A stretch of 64,000 nt of DNA from Diogma glabrata (GCA_963693315.1 OY856188.1:147419724-147483723); one strand, 5' to 3'. Positions 12,376-22,689 are shown, counted from the stretch's first letter. The notes: generated from the sequence alone by a model not told the origin. A program made the numbers and translations.

Positions 12376-13861
12376 TCTTTATCTTCTTATATATATTAAT
12401 ACGCTAGATTAAAACTTTGTGGAGCATAAGGCTTTTTTATTCGCAGATGGATTCAATTCAAATTTTCACAGCTAACTGATATTAGTGTAACCTATATTGG
12501 GATCCGGATTCAAACAAATCGGATCATAAATAAAAAAGTTATTATATACGGAAAACTTTTTCTATACATATGCATTATAAGTTTATATACATATAAAAAT
12601 ATATTTGCTATCGAACAACGAACAACAAAAACGAAACTTAAAACTTTATTTTGTTATTCTTTTTTATATTTAATTTTTTCTCAGCTGTTAGTATATTTAT
12701 TTCTTTGAATGTGAATAAACGTACATATTGTTTTTCTATGTTTTAAATTTCATTTCGAATTTTTTCTTATGCGTAAGATAGGTTTTGAGTTAGATCGTGT
12801 GAATCCTTTTGTTCGTTCTTTTAAATCAATGCATGAATTTTGTGAAAGACCTGAGAATGTTACTGCTGATGTGTCAATGGTTATAAAAGTTAACAGAGAA
12901 TGTGATATTCGTCGTTTTAATGATGCTGTTCAAACTGATGTGGTTGCTATTTTTAAAAATGATGAATTTTGTTAAATTTGTCAGATGAAGATAGAATTGA
13001 TGGAAATGAAATGATTAATAAATTTGTATGTACTGAAATCCCTGATCCCATTCTTTTTCCTAAATTACATGAATATGTGAAACGTCATATGATGCATGAA
13101 CCATGTGGTGCTCTAAATCCCAATTCTGTTTGTATGAGAGTGGTAAATGTAGTAATAATTTTCCAAAACCTTTTTCTGAAAATATTAAAGAATATGTGAA
13201 TGGTTATCCTTTGTACCGTCGACGTGATAATGGTATGAGTGTTGATGTACGTGGTGCATCTCTTGATAATAGATATGTTGTTCCGTATAATATTTATCTT
13301 CTTGCAAAATTCAATTGTCATATTAACGTGGAAATATGTACGACTGTTAAAAGTGTGAAATATGTTTACAAGTATGTATATAAAGAGTATGATTCTGCCA
13401 ATGTTGAATTGAGAGTGAATGGAGAGAATGCAGTGAATAATGATGATGCGATTGTGGGAAATGAAATTCAAGATTTTTTGAATGGACGGTATGTTGGTTC
13501 GACTGAAGCTGCTTGGCGCATATTTGAATTTCCAATGCATTTTCAATCTCATACAATTATTCGACTTGATTGTCATTTGCCTAATAGACAAAATGTTTAT
13601 ATCAGGAATGGTAATGTGGCTGGCACAGTCGCAAATGTATAAGCTTACTTGAAAACTTATTTGATCGCTAATTTTTCATATATCCGAACTGATCAGCTAG
13701 AGTTCTGATTATTTTTCATTCATATATTTAAAAAGAAAAATTAAAAATTATATGCTAGCATTTCTCATTACCACTTTTTGAAATCATTGCTTCTACGTCA
13801 ACAAAATGTCTACGCAAAAACTTTATTTATAAGCGTAGCGAAGCACGCCGGGCCTTCCTAG
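12376..13861 (+). mobile_element. Helitron-derived element
   Basis: The 3' end at 13830-13861 has the classic form: a GC-rich palindromic tract (GCGTAGCGAAGCACGCCGGG) and a terminal CTAG at 13858-13861 followed by T. It carries a broken Rep gene (12769-13642). The 5' end is less certain; TC followed by TTCTTATATATATTAATACG near 12382 is the best candidate. There is no helicase domain, so the copy is non-autonomous. Confidence 0.75.
12769..13642 (+). pseudogene. Helitron Rep domain, truncated and frameshifted
   Basis: This is a rolling-circle replication initiator remnant. The 12769-12975 frame is the Helitron-like N-terminal domain (NPFVRSFKSMHEF, ECDIRRFNDAVQTDVVAIF). The 12969-13199 frame has EIPDPILFPKLHEYV and HMMHEPCGALNP. 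The 13103-13642 frame, after a +1 shift, has SGKCSNNFPKPF, the YVYKYVYKEYDSA motif and NEIQDFLNGRYV followed by EAAWRIFEF. The segment that should hold the His-hydrophobic-His metal motif, between the first two frames, is missing. At the two-tyrosine site the first position is Phe (13475-13477) and only the second Tyr (13490-13492) remains. No helicase follows. Confidence 0.8.
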
Positions 13862-15253
13862 TATTTTTTATTATACTAACGATTAATTACCGAGGTTTCA
13901 AAAAAATCAAATATGGTTGGGTTCAAATTTCTTATCATCTTGATTCGATTTCCCATCTATAAAGGCTCATTTGTGTAAAATTTATTTATTTCTAAAATTC
14001 CATACAACGTGGTACGAACTTATTCAATTTATATTAGATCTCATTTTCTTTTAACGCGTTTTTCATATAGTTGTCATACAGTTGTTTCCATATAACGCGA
14101 TGTAAGTTAATATGATTTGTCTTCTATGTTTGTTTATGCTTCTCAAAACACGGTTTCCATATAACGCGGTACGAATTAATTGCGTTATAGGAGAGTTGAT
14201 ACTGTATCACATAAGAATTGTGTGTGATTGAAATTCAACATCAAATTTTTATTCCATAAAACACCGTTATTGTAAACCCTTTTCGGATATTTAAAATTCT
14301 GAAAATTGATTGCAATATTTTTTGAATCGCTAATTTAATATAAAGTCAAGAAATTTAGTTACGCAATACCCATATTTTTAGAGTGTCGTTTTTAAAGGAA
14401 CGCTATTGGTTAGAATGATGCTTGGTTTTCCTATTATATCGATTATTTCGTAAACTATAAATTTTATCCGTAAACTATAAAACTAACCTGTCCAGTTTCC
14501 ACATAGGATGGTTTCTCTTATAAATAAAGAAATATTACAGGACTGCAATGTGAGACCTTTAAGCAAATGCATTATTTTACCGAGCTAAGTATTGAGTCGT
14601 AGTTCAACTTCAATATTCCTTAGGAATTTATTTTAGAATTTAACACGGCACGTAGATCGAATCCCACTCCGAAACACGTATAAGAGAAAATGGAGTTTTT
14701 TTCTGAGAAACTCCCAAAAATATACATTCGAATTGAAGAATTCAAATGATTTCTTTAATACTCGAGTTTAAGTGCTCACAAAAAATCCCAAATATTTCAA
14801 AAATATATTTTAAAAATCAAATCTAGTGAATTGAAAATTCTATCTTATTTTATTTAATTTTATTTATATTTAATTATATTAGGTATAGAATACTTACATC
14901 CTATTTTTAAAAAATCCACTAATTACTTTTAATTAATTTGTTTAATGACTGAAATTTTGCTAAAAATATTTATGTTTATATAACACGACAGCAATTTATC
15001 TAACCATTATGTAGTTTAGAATTATATAAGTCACTAGAACTGAATGTATTCAATTGAATTGAAAGAATAATTGCTTTGAAAAGGGATTGAACCGGCGTCC
15101 TTTTGATCCTTTTGAGTCTATGGTTAACCGTTAACCCTTTAACATCCTCGACCAGCGACAAGCGTTGTCTAATCGTTATCTAATCTAATCTAAAAATATG
15201 TAAACTAATAATATAATATTATAACATATTTGTTTAACACTTGCGTATACGCA
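13862..15253. repeat. Pogo-like element right end, then repeat debris
   Basis: The right arm of the pogo-like element runs to 14206. The segment about 14390-14660 is a diverged copy of the family seen at 19619-20420 and 29059-29640 (ATATCGATTATTTCGTAAAC, TATTCCTTAGGAATT). The stretch 14700-15250 is AT-rich with no gene visible. Confidence 0.55.
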
Positions 15254-16010
15254 TAGGGCATGGTTAGATTAATCGATTGTTCGATTAATTGATCATTTCG
15301 CAAATTGTTCAATTAATCGAACAAAAAAATTATTAATCGATTAATCTAAATTTACGAAAATGTTAAAAATTTACAAATTATTATTTAACGAATTTTGTAC
15401 CGAATTGTGAAAAGGTTTATTGTCTAAAGATGTATTATTCTCTTTTTCTTACAAATTACATTTTCTAGTTGCTATGGTTTTAACACAAAGTATATTAATA
15501 ACAAAATTTGATCCCAATGCAAAAATCTTTACTTTGCCTTAAGTAATATTTTTATTATTAATCCAAACAGTAAACTATGGTTTGAAGTATATTGAACTCC
15601 ATTACTTTCCATTCTGAAGGAAATAGCTTGTTTCTTATCATTTTCAATTAGTACAGTATATTTTTAAACACATAATTTTGTAAGGTCTGAAAATTTTAAT
15701 GACAGAGAGGGAATTACAGATCCTAGGCTTACGCCTAGAGCAACAATTTCACTATTAGGCAAAAAAAGACCTACTTTACGCCCTTATTTCATAGATAGTT
15801 ATTAAATTTTTATTTATTCTTATGTCATTGTAAAAGTTGAACTTTTAAATGCGATATACGTATTATTTATATATATGTATTTGTTTAAAAAAAATTAATA
15901 AAAATATTAGAATTAGTGAAAATTTTATTTAATCGATTAATCAGTATTAAAATTTTCATATTAATCGTTATTTGACATTTAGTCCCAATCGATTAATCGA
16001 CCATGCCCTA
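15254..16010. mobile_element. Non-autonomous hAT element with perfect 8-bp target duplication
   Basis: Terminal repeats are TAGGGCATGG at 15254 and CCATGCCCTA ending at 16010. The 8-bp target duplication TATACGCA flanks it exactly at 15246-15253 and 16011-16018. Subterminal motifs ATTAATCGATT/AATCGATTAATC are repeated on both sides, as expected for hAT transposase binding sites. Length is 757 bp with no transposase frame. It lies in the host intron 10436-17249. Confidence 0.9.
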
Positions 16011-16026
16011 TATACGCATTAAAATG

Positions 16027-16200
16027 CGTTAAATAAATTTAATAAATTTACTTAAAAAATAAAAGATTTAATTTTATTCTCAATTTCGTCTTTCGTCTTT
16101 TTAGGACATCCTCACTTCTCAGTAGTAGTAATAGGCGAAAAGACGAAATATATTGAGTAATCAGAAAATAAAATTAAATCTTTTTATTAATTTATATTAA
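16027..16200. repeat. Imperfect inverted repeat
   Basis: AATAAAAGATTTAATTTTAT at about 16058 is mirrored by ATAAAATTAAATCTTTTTAT near 16165-16190, and CAATTTCGTCTTT by AAAGACGAAAT. With the outer sequences ACACTTGCGTATACGCA (15238) and TGCGTATACAACAAGTGT (16204) it may be part of an older palindromic element split by the hAT insertion. Confidence 0.55.
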
Positions 16201-16501
16201 CGTGCGTATACAACAAGTGTCAAATAAATTTATTATTTAACGAATCACGCCAAGAGCCTACGGCAAAAAGTGTAAACCATATAATATTATAATATTGTTT
16301 CTTCAACGAATGTTTTTTGTTGTATGTTTAAAAATATTTTCTTTTTTGAAAATGAAAAGGAATTTTGTCGAAACGTCATTAAACAAATTAATTAAAAGAA
16401 ATAAATTTGTTATTGTAAATAGGCTTTTTAAACAATATAATTAAACTAAAATAAAATAAATAACCCAAAAAATACTAAATTAATATCTATTTATGTATTA
16501 A

Positions 16502-16602
16502 GGGCATAAAGTATGTCTTTCCGCTTGAGAGTGAAATTGTTGCTCCAGGCGTCAGCCGAGAGAAACAATCACTCGAAAGCAAAAAAGATACTTTATGCCT
16601 GA
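16502..16602. repeat. Hairpin-forming inverted repeat (~37-bp arms)
   Basis: GGCATAAAGTATGTCTTTCC on the left pairs with AAAGATACTTTATGCC on the right; CGCTTGAGAGTGAAATTGTT also pairs with AACAATCACTCGAAAGC with mismatches. The spacing gives a stem of about 37 bp with a short loop. No coding potential. Confidence 0.7.
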
Positions 16603-16685
16603 ATTGCATACAAGATTTTTTGTACGAGTAAGATTCTGTATTATTTACATAAATAAAAATATATATATATTTACACAAAATAGTA

Positions 16686-16818
16686 TAGTTATTTGTTTAA
16701 CTAGGCAGCAAAGTAGTAGATTGACTGCCGCGGCTGATAGTTCATAGCCGAGCGAGCGAGGCTAGGAATTCAGCCAAGGCCGTCAATCTACCTTGCTGCC
16801 GAGTTGAACATATAATTT
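16686..16818. repeat. Foldback repeat with ~35-bp arms
   Basis: GGCAGCAAAGTAGTAGATTG on the left is mirrored by CAATCTACCTTGCTGCC on the right, and GTTTAACT outside it by AGTTGAAC. The tip GGCAGCAAAGTA recurs at 17032-17045 as part of TGCTGCCTAGGCAGCA, an exact palindrome, which may be a relic of a second copy. Confidence 0.7.
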
Positions 16819-17249
16819 TTCTCTGATTAATTACAATGATATGTAATTTAATAATTATTACCTTAAAAATAAAGCATAATTTTAAAAATGAAAAAAAAAA
16901 TCGCAATTGTTGGAAGGATTAGTTGTTATGGAAATATCATAATAATTATAGTTTGACAAATTAAAAAATTTCTGCCAGATTCGTGGAAAAATATCTGTTA
17001 TTTTTATGAAGTCTAATTATTTTGCTGCCTAGGCAGCAAAGTACTTAAATTATTTTATCAAAGTAGTTTTTCGAAATAATAGTAATACAATAACTTTAGG
17101 CATTGGTATTTCAATTTTAGGCATTGTTATTTCACTTTTAGCATTGTTATTTCAATAGGAAAAAAAACAATTTATGCAAAAATTTTTGAATTACAAAAGT
17201 GAATTTTACGGTTTACTCGTACAAAAAATATATTTTATAAAAAACTTAC

Positions 17250-17604
17250 CAAAGTAACTCAGCCTTTTCGATATTTCAAAATTTTTTTTCCTATGCAAAA
17301 CGTAACCAAAACACATTCCTATAAGATATGGTCCTATTCTTGTCCACGGTTGGTCATAAACATAATTAAGGCGAGCTAAATCATATTCCAATATGTTTGA
17401 CTTACTTTTGTTATTATTAATATAAGTATTTATGTCCGGGCGGTTCTCAATGTCTAAAATTGTCGAAGTGACAATGGAACTTATAAAAAATGACGAACAG
17501 AGTGTCATAGAATACTTGGGATGATTTTTTGATAGTAACATTAATAAACATGTAGGTATTAAAAATTGAATCTCCAACGATATGAACCATGACCATGGCA
17601 TGCA
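17250..17604 (-). CDS. NRF-6-like gene, exon 8 seen (acyltransferase-3 core helices)
   Basis: The acceptor is CTATTTTTCAG just above 17604 and the donor GTAAGTTTT begins at 17249. The exon opens in phase 0 with CMPWSWFISLEIQFLIPTCL, which corresponds to the family's conserved C..WSWYLANDMQF block (luminal Cys, then a helix). It continues through a helix (SMTLCSSFFISSIVTSTILD) and a loop to YDQPWTRIGPYLIGMCFGYV, a near-exact match to the strongly conserved Y.KPW.RI.PYLIGM..GY segment. It ends one base into the next codon after RLSYF, which exon 9 completes. No frame damage. Confidence 0.93.
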
Positions 17605-17941
17605 CTGAAAAATAGAACTCAATTAGTTATGTAATAGTTATTTACGATGGGTTACCATCTCGGCCCACGGCTCGATTGACAATTTTCCCATCTCGTATTG
17701 TATGTAATATAATTCGTCACGAAATGAATATTGTACTACGTTTTATCTACTATCAACTTTTATATTAATTTAAGAAATAAAAATAATAAAAGAAAAGAAA
17801 TAATATTATTAAATAATAAAATATAGTAGGCCGGTGATTTGATTACTGTCATTATTTCACAATATTCTGTTTATTGCTTATTAGCATTTAGTATCAGGCA
17901 AATAATTGTTAAATATGTGGGAATCAGCATAACACTCCTAG

Positions 17942-18211
17942 GTGGAAATTGCGGCAAATGCAGCGACTTCACTACTGACACAAACAAAATCAAAAGCGAA
18001 ACACGAAATGGAGTGTAAAAAATTTGAAGATTGGTGCAATGGAAAAAATATAAAGGAGGTATCTGAGAGAATTTTGCTAGCCTATTTCGCAGGCAAGTCT
18101 GAAAAAGAAAAGTCATCTTCGTTATGGATACATTGCTCCATGTTGAGATGTACAACCTCAATGAAGAAAAATATTGATATAAGTAAATTCAACCAATTAA
18201 TTGCATTTTAA
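17942..18211 (+). pseudogene. Tyrosine-recombinase-like N-terminal (SAM-like) domain fragment
   Basis: An 89-codon frame: KSKAKHEMECKKFEDWCN, then SERILLAYFAGKS, then SSSLWIHCSMLRCTTSMKKN and IDISKFNQLIAF. The helix pattern, with KYxxxWxxFxxWC-like spacing and a LLxYF..L...Y..S.LW..YSMLR-like second half, resembles the core-binding domain preceding the catalytic domain in Crypton/DIRS-type recombinases and their domesticated insect relatives. No catalytic Arg-His-Arg-Tyr domain follows; the frame ends 28 bp before a hAT insertion. This is recognition by pattern only. It could equally be a fragment of an unrelated helical protein. Confidence 0.4.
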
Positions 18212-18238
18212 CTGAGTTGTGTAAAATATTGCTGTAAT

Positions 18239-19129
18239 TAGGGTTGCTACGTTTTAAAAGTTTCAAAGTAGGACACACTACCCCTACGGTCTTAAAACTA
18301 AAAAACTCGTTGGATTTGTGCCACTTCTTTTTTCAGTTATAAAATAATTTATTTTTTTAAATTAGTTTTCGGTTTGGTGTAAGTATTAATGTGTGGGCGT
18401 TATTTCTGTAATGCTAATTGATTTATTTATATTGAATAACGGCACACAAATTCGCATTTATGTTATCAGCCTCCAATGCGGTAACACTCGAAAAACTTAA
18501 ATTTAAAGTTTTTAAAGACTCAGAAATACAGCTAAACATACCGTCTGCTGATTCATTGGCACTTTCATTAAAATCAATAAACTTATGTTCAATAAAATTA
18601 TGTTAACTCATAAATAGTTCTGTTTTGTATATTTACATGTTCCTTCAAAATCGTTAGCTTTCTGTAGCCATATGTTATACTTTATAACAAAATTCAGTTC
18701 ATTTTATTTTATTAATAATACTAAGAAGAACAGCTAATTTGTAACAAAAGTTATTTAAAAACAGAGGTTTGACGGTGGATTTAATTCAAAATTATTTAAA
18801 CAATGGTGGTTTACCATCTGAAAAATCGTGCAATAAAGCATAGATATTAACATATGTCACAGCTATGTGAATTGTTTGCTTAATTGTTCCTAACCTTTCG
18901 ACATAAAATAAAATAATCGGTTACAAATTTGATATAAGTAAAGGTGCAATCACGGTTACTTTTTTGCTAACGCGTTTTTTGAGAGAAATAGGTTGGCAAA
19001 AAATCTATTTTTTTCAGTGTAAGATATTGTATTACAATTTGCCTAAAGTAGGACATTTTTATAGTAAAGTAGGACGTAGGACATTCTTGCTCCACTGTCC
19101 TACCGAAAGTAGGACACGTGGCAACCCTA
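18239..19129. mobile_element. Non-autonomous hAT element with perfect 8-bp target duplication
   Basis: Ends are TAGGGTTGC at 18239 and GCAACCCTA ending at 19129. The 8-bp duplication GCTGTAAT lies exactly at 18231-18238 and 19130-19137. Subterminal AGTAGGACA-type motifs occur once at the left and at least five times at the right (19045-19120), on both strands. Length is 891 bp; no transposase frame. Confidence 0.9.
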
Positions 19130-19618
19130 GCTGTAATAATAATTAGTGCGGTAAAATACGACCTTACGCAATTATTTCAAATGTCATAGGGTTTGACATT
19201 ACAGAATGATAGTAGATAAAATGATTTTACTGTGCATTCTGTATTTCGTTCATAGTATAGATGGCAGAACACACAAAAATTTTAAATTTTGTAGAATATT
19301 CGCTACTTAAAACAAACAAATGACATTTGTACTTGGACTCTCCGGTGTCACGACTCACGAGGCTTACTGTTGCTAAACATTTGTTTAGTTTCTTATAAAT
19401 TTCGTTGAACGTTTGAAAAATGATGCTATTTGTGATTTAGCGGAAAGATTTTACAAAATATGAATTCAAAATGATATTTTCTCTTTCCGTTGTTTGTCCC
19501 TTTCTGTTGTTTCGGTGTGCGTTGTAAAAAAACATGCACTTGCGTCTTGCATTACAGATACTCACATACAACAGGTACATGCATGTATGAGAGCAGTAAG
19601 CAATAAAATGTTATTATT

Positions 19619-20450
19619 TTTAGGGTTACGTTTTTTATAACGAACCCTATTGATGAGAGTACGTGTTCGTGTTTTTTGCATTATATCGATTAATTCGTAA
19701 ACTATAATTCCTAAGGACCTAAACCTTGAGATGCGTATAGAACTAACCCACCCACACAAGATGACGGTTTAAAAAATAAGTTGTTTTCGTTTGTTTTACA
19801 AGGCTACGATGTGAGGCCTATGAGAAATATATATTTTTTTTATCGACTCAAGTAGGGTATTATATATGAATGGGTTCCACTTCAGTATTCCTTAAAAATT
19901 ATTTTAGAATTTAATACCCCACCTTTTTTGTATAATTTTGAATAATGACGTTTTTTTACGTTATCTTTCTTCGCTTGGCTCTGAACCTAATTGATCGAAA
20001 ATCTTACAAAATATTTGGAATGATAGAAAAATTAGTAAATTTTTAATGGAAAATATAGGAAAGTGTCAAATACATATAATTATATTTATTAAGAGGCGGG
20101 TAAAAGAAGGGGTAAAAACAGCAATAAAAGCAATCAAACTATCATTTGAAATAGTATTTAATTTTAGAAACACTACAATTTAATTTGCAATGCAGTTTTT
20201 GATAATGAAAAATATACGGAAGTTTTAAATAATTATTCTTCTGCGTTTTTAGGGGATGGGAGTGAGGAAAAGTGAATAAGTTTTTGACCCAAATAATCAA
20301 GGTCATTTGAAAGAGCACCTAATTTAAAAAACATTGCATTTTATATTAGAATTTTGCGGTGCAAATTTTCAAATTTAACCCATGTTTTTATTTGTGGATA
20401 AGATTTAAAGCCATTTAACATCTTTTGTATCATTTTAATCAATTTTCAAT
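19619..20450 (+). repeat. Copy of the AGGGTTCCG-type repeat family
   Basis: Begins TAGGGTTACGTTTTTTATAA, then carries ATATCGATTAATTCGTAAAC, CTCAAGTAGGGTATTAT and TTGTATAATTTTGAATAATG in the same order as 29059-29400. It keeps one or two diverged repeat units but has no satellite amplification. No protein frame. Confidence 0.7.
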
Positions 20451-20558
20451 TGACATTCCTATTGACGTTTACGATAAAACATGCATTGCCACCACCGTTC
20501 TATACCACCTTGAACATTTATTAACCACCACAATCTAGAAATTAACAGACGTACTCAC

Positions 20559-20844
20559 TCTTTCAAGTAGCGGGTAGAAAGTATCAATGTATAAAATATT
20601 TTTCCACATACTGGTTTCACATGTTAAATGATCCACAGACGGTAGTTCAATTATGCTATAGTCATTAAAATGTTTCATAAATAACTGATCCATTATTAAA
20701 ACAGCTGTATATGGCAATATTAAATTTAAACATTTGCTTGATATGAGTGTTAAGAAGTAGAGTATTTGCTCAGAAGCACCGCAAAACTTATCAATTGACA
20801 TTGTTTCCATTGTTGTGTAAAACATTAATGATATTGTAATCCCA
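20559..20844 (-). CDS. NRF-6-like gene, exon 7 seen
   Basis: The acceptor is TTTTATCTATAG and the donor GTGAGTACG starts at 20558. The first base completes a Cys codon from exon 6. The exon encodes a membrane helix, the CLNLILPYTAVLIMDQLF segment that matches the family's R..RL.P.Y...il block, a polar loop (DYSIIELPSVDHLTC) with a conserved-type Cys, then MWKNILYIDTFYPLLER. The last part corresponds to the family's WW.NLLYINN(F/Y) motif; the first Trp is Met here. It joins exon 8 in phase 0 to give FYPLLER-CMPWSW. Confidence 0.92.
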
Positions 20845-20926
20845 CTATAGATAAAACAAATATGTCTTCAACAAATTCAACAAATTCATTGTCTTCAAGT
20901 AACCAATTATGCGAATTTCTACTTAC

Positions 20927-21023
20927 CAACTAAAGAAAAATGTATCAAGCGAAAGAGACCCGTTTTCAAACAGGAAATTATTCAGTGAGCTTGTAGATAG
21001 CTCCCTGAAATATAGTTTATTCT
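20927..21023 (-). CDS. NRF-6-like gene, exon 6 seen (DTFF motif)
   Basis: Two acceptors are possible. TTTCAG at 21005-21010 breaks the frame, while ACTTTCTAG just above 21023 keeps it, so I chose 21023. The exon encodes NKLYFRELSTSSLNNFLFEN, then GSLSLDTFFFS. This is the family's fSVDTFFFLSG motif, with Leu for Val. The donor GTAAGTAG begins at 20926 and the exon ends two bases into a codon, completed as Cys by exon 7. The intron above it is only 66 bp. Confidence 0.88.
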
Positions 21024-21089
21024 CTAGAAAGTATTAAATAAATTTTAATGAACAAAAATGTATGTTTCGTAGTTTATTGAAAAATTTAC

Positions 21090-21323
21090 CTGCAACATAA
21101 AACACAAATCTGTGAAGTTGAGCTAAAGTAATCCAGAATAAACATAATGTATGCAAACCATAGATTGATTTATGAATAAATTCCTCTTCCGATCTATTCT
21201 TCCCTAGTATTTCGTTAATTATTTTTTTCCATGTCATTTCATTTAGAACTTCTAGAATAAAATCGTTTTTATCAATCGATTTAATGCTGCTGTCGTAAAT
21301 TGATTCGATTTGATTCTGGGGTT
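21090..21323 (-). CDS. NRF-6-like gene, exon 5 seen (start of acyltransferase-3 domain, altered signature)
   Basis: The acceptor is TCTCATTTCAG and the donor GTAAATTTT begins at 21089. The exon opens EPQNQIESIYDSSIKSIDK and reaches IHKSIYGLHTLCLFWITLAQ LHRFVFYVA, the first acyltransferase-3 helix. In the family this helix reads iHGLRfls..WVilGH, containing the Arg-x10-His signature. Here the Arg position is His (21151-21153) and the His position is Gln (21118-21120); the preceding Gly is Ala. Frame and splice sites are otherwise intact, so this looks like a catalytically altered family member rather than a decayed copy. Confidence 0.9.
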
Positions 21324-22433
21324 CTGAAATGAGATATAGAAACAAACATGCAAGATGAAAGTTTAAAAAATAAATAAAATTTTTTTCCTTTGCTTTACTG
21401 GCCCGAGTCGAAATTTAACTACTCCTTAAAACCTACAGATTCTACCATTTAGAATTTAGAGTATTTACGTATCACGTATTTTCAATACAAAAATAACATC
21501 TACATAACTCCTGCAAAAGCTACTTACCGGAAAAAAACGCTAAACAAACAGGCCCTTTCAATAATTAATTTTAGTGATTTAAAAAAATATTGTATATTTT
21601 TAATATTTTTTATTTGCTTTGTTTCATGTTCGATTTATCGATATTTTAATTTAATTTTTCATAATATTGAGAAAATGATGGAAAATTAGTATTATTTTCT
21701 ACACATAATTCAAACATTTAAATTTTTTGGTAACTTAATTTTGGTCTTTTAAATTGTATCATTAAAAAAATGGCGAAAAATGGACGCATCCTTTACAAAC
21801 AAAATCACACTCATACATTTCCAATTTAGAACCTAAATATACGAGCGCTATCTTTATGTATAAAATGTTTGTCGGGTGTGATGCGAAATAGATCGGAAAC
21901 GTAAAAAGTTTTTGAAGATGCAAATAAGATGTTAATTTTGTACGTTGATAGAATTGATAGGACTTAAGTTCTTAGGATATGATAAGTACTTAGTAAGGTG
22001 TTGAAAAACAGGCTTATTTAGGTGTAAAGTAGTATTTAAAGAATAATTGGTCTGTAAATAGTTTTTTGTGATTCTATTTAGATGTTAAATAGTATGTTTT
22101 TAAATTTTGTAGGAGCTAATAAGTTTATCGAGAGTAAAAGTTTCTTATTTACAGGCAATAAAGTACTAAAAGACCGGTATAGAAACCCAGTTATGATGCT
22201 ACAAATAAGATGGACGATAAAATCATACAAACGGTCAAAAACAAAGTATGTATGTACTACGGTTCATTGTTAATAATCCGAACCATCTGAGAAAAAAATT
22301 ATCTGTAAGTGACTTAAAGGTGAAATACGTTACTGGCGAAATTAAAATTCACAGGTTTCAGTAAAAGCATAGTTTATTTTTACAGTTTAAGCATAATTGA
22401 AGCAAAAAAAAAATTATAAATTAATACCCTTAC

Positions 22434-22689
22434 CAATATCATAATTTTCGCTGATGCTATCAACACTTATGGATGTTGAAATTGAAGATGATAACAACGA
22501 TGACAAATTGTTAGATTTGGTGTATTGTTTTGCATCAACAGAGTTATGAACATAATGATTGTCTGCATTTATATTACTAATACTAATACTATCAACATAG
22601 TCCATTGATTGTGGTTGCTTACATATATGTGAAAGTAATAAATTGTTACATTTAGAATTTCTAAGCTTTGAAATTCGTTCTACAGCTGC
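22434..22689 (-). CDS. NRF-6-like gene, exon 4 seen (cytoplasmic loop)
   Basis: The acceptor AATGCAG just above 22689 keeps phase 0; a TATAG seven bases upstream would not. The exon reads AAVERISKLRNSKCNNLLLS, then a low-complexity Ser/Asn-rich stretch (SSLLSSSISTSISVDSISEN) and ends YDI plus one base. The donor GTAAGGG begins at 22433. It sits between the first membrane helix and the acyltransferase core, where family members have a variable cytoplasmic loop, so weak conservation is expected. Support comes from splice sites, phase and position. Confidence 0.75.

Larger units (their letters stand above)
10998..14206. mobile_element. pogo/Tigger-like element with nested insertions
   Basis: The left end is TA-CAGTCAACTCTCTTATAA and the right end, read inverted, is TA-CAGTATCAACTCTCCTATAA; both flanking dinucleotides are TA, as expected for the Tc1/mariner-pogo group. 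The subterminal motif TATAACGCG is repeated on both sides (11040-11110 and 14050-14190). The inner flanks (about 11600-11660 and 13862-13935, ATCGTTAGTAT and its complement) are also inverted, so the original element was a long palindrome. Nested in it are a LINE fragment (11130-11556), a MITE (11661-12375) and a Helitron (about 12376-13861). No transposase of its own is seen. Confidence 0.75.
17715..19255. mobile_element. Possible element with diverged inverted ends, split by a hAT
   Basis: TTTTATCTACTATCA near 17745 is mirrored by GATAGTAGATAAAAT near 19207, with further loose complementarity outside it (ACGAAATGAATATTGTA against its counterpart near 19230-19250). Between them lie a recombinase-like frame (17942-18211) and a hAT element (18239-19129). 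The ends are imperfect and I saw no target duplication. Confidence 0.35.

Noticed and set aside
13085..13591. 168-codon minus-strand frame
   Set aside because: Shadow of the Helitron Rep frame on the plus strand; its Ile/His-rich sequence has no motifs.
21005..21010. TTTCAG as the exon 6 acceptor
   Set aside because: It is a good consensus site but puts the exon out of phase with exon 5. The upstream CTTTCTAG at 21024 restores the frame and adds only sense codons.
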